From positions 1 to 64,000 of the forward strand of contig JABANP010000164.1 in assembly GCA_013115135.1 (NCBI GenBank): a stretch of 64,000 nucleotides of DNA, given 5' to 3'. Position numbers and translations under genes: made by a program. This stretch comes from Perkinsus olseni. Taxonomy: Eukaryota > Perkinsozoa > Perkinsida > Perkinsidae. Under the pieces are notes generated by a model. The model saw only the letters and a program-made list of their open reading frames with translations, was not told the origin of the DNA and did not search any database. This document shows positions 55,600-64,000 of the stretch, in pieces; positions within the stretch are counted from its first letter, which is position 1, and every line of letters begins with the position of its first letter.

Positions 55600-56080
55600 G
55601 TAGAGTCAGTGCACTAGAGTGGGTAGGGAGTTTGCGGCCGGGTGTCGCCTACTCGCCAGTGGTCTTAGCAATGGCAACGCCAGTAGCATTATGCCACAGC
55701 CGGCCCACAGTCCTGGGAGCACAGAGCCATCCGAGCAGATCACCGCAATCGAAGACCCAGCCGGAGCGCGCCGAGCAATTACAACGTTACAGTCATCCGT
55801 GATCATGCGCGCTAGCTCTGATATCCGTAATTTCTGTGGTTTTTGGACCTTTCGATCCGGTGATCACAAAACTCCTGCCGTGGTGACCATGTCATGGTCC
55901 CCATTCGCTATCACTGCCAGTGATAGCGAATGTGATTCACTGACAGTGACAGCAGATTGGCAACAAACATTGTCGTCACCGACAGTGATCCACTGTCGGG
56001 CTGCTCCTTCGGGCCTGTTACTAGTGGCATTGAGGACGTATTTAATGGTGCAGCGGGTGAGCGCGACACGCGTATGACAC
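55600..56080 (-). pseudogene. 5' fragment of the coiled-coil gene
   Basis: CGGGCTGCTCC(T/C)TCG(G/A)GCCTGTT and flanking sequence at 55995-56050 match 40810-40860, which encodes TGSREQPDS at the start of the intact coiled-coil gene. Here the corresponding residues read TGPKEQPDS. Stops and palindromes interrupt it and nothing after the first exon is preserved. It sits directly downstream of the intact CFAP57, mirroring the layout at 38-42 kb. Confidence 0.6.
55903..55931. repeat. Perfect palindrome, 14+1+14
   Basis: ATTCGCTATCACTG, centre C, CAGTGATAGCGAAT. A smaller one with a 3-base spacer, CCGACAGTG ATC CACTGTCGG, is at 55979-55999. Confidence 0.95.
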
Positions 56081-56485
56081 GCGGCGTGTCGACAGACGGA
56101 GTGGCACATGGTCAGCCTCCACATAAGCCTCAAGTCTCGAGGCCCGTAAGGACTGCAGATCGAGGAAACTACTCAATCACGTCGTTCGAGCAAAGCATAC
56201 CACCCTGTCCGGCAGGGCCTGCCGCTGTGGAATGAGAGTCTTATTTTACAGCGGCAGGGTCTTAGTATAAGACGAGTCGTCTCAGACGACTGGGCCCGAT
56301 CTAGAGTGAGTACCTTGGACCACCTACAAAACTGCTACCGAGTGCCCGACAGTCCCAGCTTCAGCGGAGGAAAACGATCTTGAAAACCTGGATGGCGAGG
56401 GACAAAAGAAAGGCATTCTCCCACGAAGATGTGTTAACAACCCAATACTGAGCTCCTCGGCTAGGATAACAATCACGTCGGAGGG

Positions 56486-56500
56486 ATCCTCAATGAGGAT
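56486..56500. repeat. Palindromic insertion, 7+1+7, in the 3' flank of CFAP57
   Basis: ATCCTCA, centre A, TGAGGAT. The paralogous stretch at about 41015 reads GATCCTCATCTTTCATGG without it, so about 14 bp is extra here. Confidence 0.85.
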
Positions 56501-56510
56501 GTCTCATCTT

Positions 56511-59500
56511 TCATGGTAGCTTAGATTCACCACTAGTTTGCGCTTCTTCGTAGTTCCGTATGATCTCCTCCCTGCCTCTAATTTTCTCACGTAGTTCCGC
56601 TATGGTTCTCCTGTTCTGTTCAATCTCTGCAGCACGCCCAGAGGCCTTCTTCGCCACATCGGGCGGTCTTCTCCCAGCTGAAATAGTAAACCCGAAGATA
56701 CAAACGGTCACTTTGGCGGGAGTCGGTATCGCGAGCCGCGGTTCGCAGGCAGTTCCCGCCGGGCTCACCACAACTCCGTCAATAGAATAAAATTTATAGC
56801 GTCACGCTATTAGCGTGAACGGATGTCACAACCAGTATGCTACGGCGTAGCAGCTACGCAGATCATACATGAAGTCATGAAAGAATATATAAGGCTATTT
56901 CCTCCTTCTGAGGGGCGAGATATCGCTCGCACAGGCCCCCGTGCCACGGGGCCCGTGGTACCCGCAGCTTTGGCTCTAGCAAAAGGTCCGGGCCTGGATA
57001 CGCTCATCTTCCTCTCCTGACGTTCCGTCTTCAGAGCCTGTAGTTCCTTACGAAGCTCGCCAATCTCACTCAGTAGACCAATATTCTCCTGCAAGTGTTG
57101 TACTCCGTCCAGCTGCCGGGCAAATGCTCACCCCCATTATCCGAGAGTTATCCTTCCGACGAGCCTCTGCATCTTTCTGCAGCTTCGTCCGCAGCTTATT
57201 CACTTTCGCTTCGAGATACCCCCTCTGCTGCTCATACTCCTGTAGTGAAGAGCAGTCCAGCACGCACCAAATTCTTCAAGGGCCTGGGTTCCCCGCTTCG
57301 CAGTGCGTTTCTCATGGGCTTTTTCCTGGTTGATACGTTACCAAATTACTACATCGCGGATTTCCTCGCCAAGTGCATCAATATCTTTCTTTGTAGGTTC
57401 CTGCTCATCCGGTTCTTCTTCTTCATCCTCCTCTTTTTTCTCCGCCGCCTCCTCATCATCATCAGGTAGTTCCGCGTATTTCTTCGCCATGGCTACGAAA
57501 CTCTCTCTGAGCTTCTCGGGGTCCTGAGCGATTCTGTTACTGCTTGCCGATTATTTCTAGTCGGAACATGTGCGAGTCCAGCGACGAGCGTGTGACGCCC
57601 ACGAGCTCGCGCTAGCGTGGGGGAGCACGAGGATCCCCTACGCCTAGCACCAGGATCCCCACTACCAATATGTGCTGCGTGGTATGATAGAGGTCCGTCT
57701 TGAAGGCCCTCGATACACGGCGCAAGTCTGACAGCCGCTGCCTGTTCTTAACCACCTCACGCTGCAGCTCCTTCTGCTTCCCCCTCATTTGCTTGATATC
57801 ATCCATTAAATGTTTATTCTGTTTGTGATGTCTGCCACACCGGATGGACGAGGCAGTTCCCAGCCGCAACCCCCAACTAACTCTTCAAGATCCCGATCCA
57901 TATCAGAGATCTGTTTCTTCATCTCCGCTATGTCCCCTTCTTTCGGCCCAACTTGCGCCTTGAGCTCCTTGATCTTGTAGTCCATAATCTGACGCCCACG
58001 AGCGTCGGGCAATCGGAAGATCCTTCAAAATACCAAAAATCTTCTTCTTACGTATTTGAACTTCTCCAGCTCCTGATTCTGTTTCTTGAGATCGTATATT
58101 TTCTGTTCCTTCTCACCGATAACCTTGTCCTGTTCTTTAATGTTCTTCAAGCTCTTCTCCCGCTCAGCCATCAACTCGTCTATCCTGTCTTGCTTCCTCC
58201 TGGCCTCCTCCTGTTGGCCTGCGTCGAAACACTCAACGTATCAGGAACCATAACCGCAACACAGTTCGCTCGACGCGAGATACCCCAGGAGGCCCCTTCC
58301 AGGGTCACCTCTTATCTCCTCTTCTTTCTTATGCATCTGTTTCCTCAAGTCTTCATGGTGCTTCTTATGTATACCAGCCTCCCCTCTCAGCTTAACTTTG
58401 TCGTCTCTCTCATAAGACAGCAGCTGCTCGTATCTAAAAATGTTCGCAACACGTGATCAGCACCGGCTCCAGAGCGACTACACAGCGGATTGTCATCGCA
58501 AGGCATGGAGACAGTAAGCTATATAGTAGAATATAGTAGTAAGCACGGCAAAAAGGTCGCTTTCCTGCATCACGGATGGTAGGCTCGAAAGATCAACCGT
58601 TAGTATGTCGCAACTTTGTTCTCGAGACTACGCCATGCGATAGAAGAACAAAGCATCAGCCTGCCTGGTTTTAAGCACACGAACATTTCTCGGATTCCAA
58701 GTTCAAGCTAGCCCAAGCTTTGCACACCTACTGAGCCTTCATATCAGTCAGCTCTCCTACCGCATCCTGTTCCAATTGCTTCACGGTCTCACTGTGAACC
58801 TACAATGTTCCCATCCGGTGAGAGCTGAGAGCTTCCGATAACCTTTATCGCCAAGGCTTTCTCGTCATCCACCCGTTGCTTATGCAGGCGATCCCTCGCT
58901 TCTTGCTCCTGATACCTGAACAATCAACCTCGGCAAGGCAGCTCTTGCTAGAAGAACCACTACAGCAAAAGTGCAATAACATCGGATGGCGGAGTGAAAT
59001 ATGGCCTACGACCATCTTACTGCTGTCGCAACTCGGCAACCTTATTCTCGTGCATGTCCAAGAGGCTCTGATGCATCTGCTTCCATTGCCGCCGATCCTC
59101 GTGCCGCTGCTGCGCTAGTTGCTGACACCTACCAGCCGCGCACGACCCTCAGGAATTATCAAGATCCACACGTCTCGCTGCAAAGTGGCCACTACCGCCT
59201 CTCTGAGGGACGGATTTTTCAGTACCGTCCCTTCGATACCAAATAGTTACTCACAACCCGAAACGTATTCGATATTCCGAATAGTTTACTTCGTAACTTG
59301 AGCCACTATCTTCTCTTGGTAGGCAATCTCCTGCTCCTGCAGCTCGCATTTCTGCGTCTCCAGCAGGTCTCTGATTTTCCGCTCGTACTCTGCAGTGGAG
59401 CGGTGCGTCTAGGTAGGACCCAGGTCCAGCCACTCACCTCCTTGAACGTCGTCTTTCTCTTCTCGAAGCATCTCGTATCTACAAAGACCGACTGGCTGCT

Positions 59501-62500
59501 ACTGATTCCACACTGAAATTCCGCGATGGCCGCCGGAGACTTGACCGTCACATAAGCTCCACTACACCGAGCCGTACTTGTCCCTCTGTTCCTGCAAGGA
59601 CTTCTCGAACTTCCCCTCCAACGTCGCGATCCTTTCAGCGTGGTACGAGTCCCTACAAAACGAGTTTCACGCCTGCATTCGCTTGCCCCCCCGACCTGTG
59701 GCGCAGCTGGTAGTCCGTTTGGTTGGCGAGCTCCTCCACTTGGCGTCGAAGATCCTTCCGTTGATGTTGCTTCTCGTCAAGTGCCGTTTTGGTCATCAGC
59801 ACCTCTTCCGAGTACCTGCAAAATAACTATCGAATAACTATTGACAAACAATGGAGAATATCCACTCGGAGACACCTGTTCGCAACAGTACCAACCGGCC
59901 ACCGTGAAGGTTGAAATCACATTCCACACAAGGCGATCCCTCGCATACGAAAAGCCGACCAGGCGAGAGTGTGTCGTCCAGGCAGGGAAGCGGGAGCTTC
60001 TCACGGCAATTCCTCGTCGTCTTCAGATCCCTCCGCACCTCCACTCTGCCGAATGGACAGCAGCCTACTCTTGTTCCTGATCACGTAAGCCTGAGTATAT
60101 ATCACGGATGATGCAATACCCACCGTATCTCAAAGACGTACACACAACCGTCCTCTCCACAGGTGAAGAGCATCCTGAGAACGCAACCGCAAGTAACTAC
60201 CAAATCCGATTTGGATGGGCTTTGTGCTGACAAAGCTCGATTTGGCAAATCAGACAGAGGAAGGGCGGTCGCGCAAACCCAAGAAGATGCAGAGCGAGTA
60301 GAATACCACTGGACCCCGGGCGAGTCGCGATGCCTGTCCACGTGCATATCTTGCCTTTCATCGGCGGTTATTGCCATCCTTGTGACCTCACCAAAGTGAC
60401 ACAGCTGCTCTGAGAATCTGACAGAGCACTCCATGTTGAGCCGAGAACTTCCAGAACAGCCTGCGCGCCCGAGTCGAAGGTAACCGATGCATGCTGAGAG
60501 GGGGCCGGCGGTATGCCCGCCGGGGGAAAACAAATGATTTTGCTGCCGACTCCACAAAGGAATGTTCCAGACACCGACGTACATAGCATCGGGCCTCGAG
60601 GTGGGAGCCGATGCCACCTCATCCCCAACAACTCCAGTATCATTATCGGAGCTCTCTTCCGAGAGGAGACGATAGCATCGGATTGCTCCACCGAGAACTG
60701 AGAGGCAACTAAAGTACAGCTGCGCACGATCATCCGCCACCTTCACTGTCCTCCGGTGAAGAAGTACTCACGAACAGAGTCTTGGTACCTAGCAACCGCA
60801 CATTGAGTGGAGTCTATCGAGGCTAAGAGCGTGCTACTTTCTCCAAGACATATTTGACCGAAGTGGACAGGGCCAGTCACATCATCCTCGCAGGACGGTT
60901 TTGCATCGATCGAGCCTTGAAGTTGGGAGGAGTAGACCTCGCGGATGCTGCTGTTGTTGCCAACAGCGTATCTCAGCGTGGCCGAGCGTATGGAGACAAC
61001 AAACAGTCATCGGAAGCTACACTCGGGTCACCGGCAAGCCGTTCTGCAATAAGCCTTTCTTGCTCACTGCAGATGTATCAGTCCACACAGCGGCCGAGGA
61101 TACGAAGGAGCTCTTGTTGACCCAATCCGATAGGCGCTGGCCGCTGCCGACCATGTCATATTCGTACCTTAGCGAGATGGCTGTTGAGAAAGACAGGAAG
61201 TAACGTAACTTATACGTCAGTTCATAATGTACCTATATTAACATACAATATTTTATTTAACATACTGGTACCATGGATTTGCCTGACCGGAATCGACGGC
61301 TAGAATGAAGCGCCCTGCAAACGAGACGAAATCTGACTCATGAGCCGAGTGAAATCGCACTCGGCGTCGTTTCGTGGACCTAGTTTGTAGGGTATAAGAT
61401 GAGCGAACGACTGTGGCATGGTCGATGCGCACGCAAATACCCGATCAACGCTAGCGACACTCACACAGCACCATCCATTCCACCACTGACCAGCCTCGTA
61501 TCATCCCAGTTCCAGCAGATGGCTCTGACCTAGGAGAGAATATCCTCATCATCACAACCACGAGTTGCGCACCTTATTATTATGACCCTTCAGCTGATAG
61601 ACGCGCTCGCATGTAAATGTCTTGTAGACCTGAGAGCAAGCGTCCTACTGGAAGCACCGGAGATTTACTCCCAACCTCCACGTTGTTGCCGCTAGCTGCT
61701 GCGAATAGGTGGCCGCCATTACTGAAGCGACACTCCCGACAGCTTTTGATTTGCGGGAAGTCCTTGTAAGTCTTCAACTCATCTTTGAGGACCTACACCG
61801 GAAAACAAAGTAAAAATGGCCGAATGTCGCGAACTACTACCGACCAGTAGTCATTATCAGCTTGGCAGCAAAAACCCAAACATTACAAGTTTACGACCAC
61901 TCCAGAAAAATCTTTCTAACTACGACCAGTGCACAGTCGGAGTCCCGAAGGCTCACATCCATCAATCTAAGCCTGTCGACGAAGCCGACTAGAGCTTGTA
62001 GTCCGCTGGGGTGCAGAGCGATGGAGAAGGCCTCTTCCATAAAATACTGCCCCAGCTCGCAACGACGTTCCCAGAAGTTCCATAGTCTCACCTGCAGAGA
62101 GGAGCTCATTCCCGGGCGGGCATTCGCTCCCTCACCGTATGGTCAGCTCCACAAGTAGCTACTATCGGCCTCCGAACACAGACGTCCATGCCCAGCACTG
62201 GCCCCGTGTGGAACGAACCTATAGACTGAAGCTCGATCGTAGTTCACGTAGAATTTCGTTACACAGCATCCACTTTGCGGGCTGCTTCTCTGGCAAGTAC
62301 TCCTCTTCTCCTCTGCTCCCTTTAAGAGGTGCTTCCCTCAGGCCTGATGGCAGAGGATGTCCATCTAATCAGTTGAATATAACTTATTCGTGGCTCACGT
62401 TTAGCGGAGCGAAGCGGGATGGTGATTAGCTGGCCACGGTCTGTGATGGCTGCCAAGCAATCCTCCGAGGGCGACAAGGATATCGATAAAAGCTTCGTGC

Positions 62501-64000
62501 TACGGGCCTAGGGTGATAAATTCTCTTCAGGAAAACGCATAATATCATCCGGTCCGGACCTTGCTCGTGGTATTTGCTTCTCCGTGGGGCGAAGACAGTC
62601 CAGCAGCTGGCAAAAAATCGACTCTCGCAAACCAGCGAAGTTTCATCATTACCCGACAAACTTCCGGGTTGGCTTTCACTTCCGGAGGGGTGCTTTCCCG
62701 GTGGATCCACCGAGAAGATCCTCGAGAGACGGTAGGGCTGACAGGAAGCAGGCATAAGCATCGGAACAAAGGAGGAGCGACACCTGTTCTGGGTCATCGG
62801 AGTTCTTCCTGAACGTCCTCACTATACCGTCATCACTAACCGTGAGAAAGCCTCCCTTCGACCATGGTGCCATAATGCGGTACGCACCGTTGGTGGCTGT
62901 GGGGTCGATGATTAGAGATTGCCTGACCGACAACACATACCATAAAGACAGCTGCTGATCATAAGCTGCTGATGGTATCGACAGTATTTGACCCAGTTTG
63001 GGCCCACTAGCGAGCCACTGAAGCACGGCATCCATAGGAGCATCGACCGCTGAGTAGAGACTCGCCGGCCAAGACTCCGCATTCTACGATTCTGTTCATG
63101 TATGGCAAGTCCAAGCTTCAGATTGACGAAGCTAATTATCGGTTACTCCAACACCAAGAGACTCGTCATAGACTGCAGGGGACCCACAGTCCAAGACGAG
63201 GATTGCAATGAGTGATGACGGTCGTCAGAAGGACAATATTACGGTCTACCGTGGTCTCCGATTTTATCCGGCAGTCCTCATATTTCATATCGCAATCCTC
63301 AACGGTCCGCACTCTAAGGTAACTTGGACGCGCTACTTAGTGTGCTTACTTAAACCGCGCTCGGTGCGGACTGAAGTCCGGCGGACTCTCACAGCCCGAC
63401 ACGGAGAAATGCTCGGATAAGTCGTTCATAACACCGCCCGTAATACGAGTCTCTTGGCGTTGATTGGATTTCGCTCAAATCATACAGTAGCAAACAGTGC
63501 GCCATGACATGACGTGGGTGATGCATTTGCCAGGGCGGCGCGCCGCGGCGTGTGAGCAGGTTGAAGCAACGAAAAGATGCGCCTCACAGCTTACTTGAAC
63601 ACTCCGTACTCGTCGAAAAGCAGAAGCTTCCCATCCGAAGTCCCACATATGACGTCGCCAGCCTGAAGGTGGTTAGCTCAGGCGTCTCGTGGAGCGAGGG
63701 CAGCCCCACTTCAGTCCAAAGATGACTGGTGACTTCGAATCCGGAGGGAGCATCAGATGGAAAGTCCTGTTCGCCCATCGAGTAATGATGTTCTTCGGGC
63801 AAACACTTGAGCTGCTCCTGCACAGGTATCTGTGGAGACACCGTGATGCGACTACAGTCACCTCTGGCGCAGAGGCTCTGGGCCATTTCTGCCAACTGTG
63901 CGCAGCGTCTGTAATCGCGCATTAGCCCCGACCAATAGAGAATACACGAATTTCGTGGCACGAACGAAGCAACACGGGTCCCCGCGAACTCCATTTTTCG
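56511..64000 (-). CDS. CFAP57: CFAP57/WDR65, cilium- and flagellum-associated protein (5' end off window)
   Basis: Axonemal protein of motile cilia: WD40 propellers followed by a long coiled coil. WD40 exons read LLFDEYGVF after CGTSDGKL (about 63600), APWSKGGFLTVSDDGIVRTF (about 62870), VRLWNFWERRCELGQYF and EEAFSIALHPSGLQALVGF (61891-62109), CRECRFSNGGHLFAAASGNN (about 61700) and FTCGEDGCVYVFEIR (about 60140). Coiled-coil exons read YERDDKVKLRGEAGIHKK (58.4 kb), DYKIKELKAQVGPKEGDIAE (58.0 kb), SRAFKTDLYHT (57.7 kb), ENIGLLSEIGELRKELQALK (57.1 kb) and IEQNRRTIAELREKIRGREE (56.6 kb), ending at TGA 56511. Order and motifs match vertebrate CFAP57 throughout. The first 200 or so residues should lie beyond 64000. 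Introns are numerous and small. A TAGCGGAGCGAAGCGG motif lies at 62403-62418. Broken copies of this gene lie at 40.9-42.4 and 50.1-51.0 kb. Confidence 0.9.

Noticed and set aside
41000..56500. Palindromes as rho-type or bacterial terminators, or a CRISPR array
   Set aside because: The locus is eukaryotic, arms have unrelated sequences, and there is no regular repeat-spacer pattern.

Overview
The window is nuclear eukaryotic DNA. Genes are broken by many short GT-AG introns, often 42-50 nt. It carries two unmistakable eukaryotic genes: NAR1/CIAO3 (cytosolic Fe-S assembly) and CFAP57/WDR65 (motile cilium). CFAP57 implies a flagellated stage. Compact introns, moderate GC, tandem families of small secreted proteins and degraded mobile elements suggest a flagellate protist, and a Perkinsus-like alveolate is my best guess. 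That assignment is inference; no rRNA or organelle gene is present to test it.

Layout. 0.9-6.7 kb (minus): a run of short genes with signal peptides followed by a weakly conserved motif ending in basic residues. 7.1-14.2 kb: a Myb/SANT-like DNA-binding gene (minus) and two unknown plus-strand genes, one coiled-coil. 15.0-19.5 kb (minus): two tandem alpha/beta hydrolases of the hormone-sensitive-lipase type, with a 53-residue secreted peptide (plus) between them. 19.8-24.7 kb (minus): a complete NAR1 gene. 24.7-34 kb (plus): small unknown genes, a PRA1-family membrane protein, a decayed LTR retroelement and a multi-exon unknown gene. 33.3-36.7 kb: an intact tRNA-Phe, a deleted tRNA-His and tRNA-like fragments. 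35.1-38 kb (minus): a membrane protein with a Cache-type extracellular sensor. 38.1-40.9 kb (minus): a coiled-coil gene. 40.9-56.1 kb: a scrambled, duplicated zone with two Kelch genes, a propeller-like gene, pseudogene pieces of CFAP57 and of the coiled-coil gene, a 75/78-bp satellite, a hAT-like MITE and a swarm of long palindromes. 56.5-64 kb (minus): CFAP57, running off the right edge.

The 38-64 kb half reads as an old tandem duplication of the pair [coiled-coil gene + CFAP57]. The left copy kept the coiled-coil gene and lost CFAP57; the right copy kept CFAP57 and lost the coiled-coil gene.

The most unusual signal is at 41.9-56.5 kb. At least 14 palindromes there have arms of 7-32 nt and a centre of one base (zero in one case). 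Where a paralogous copy exists for comparison, several of them are insertions. One of these insertions shifts the frame of a Kelch gene. I interpret this as a local fold-back or template-switch process that writes inverted copies of neighbouring DNA. Exon borders below were read by eye from splice consensus and frame continuity, so they are provisional.
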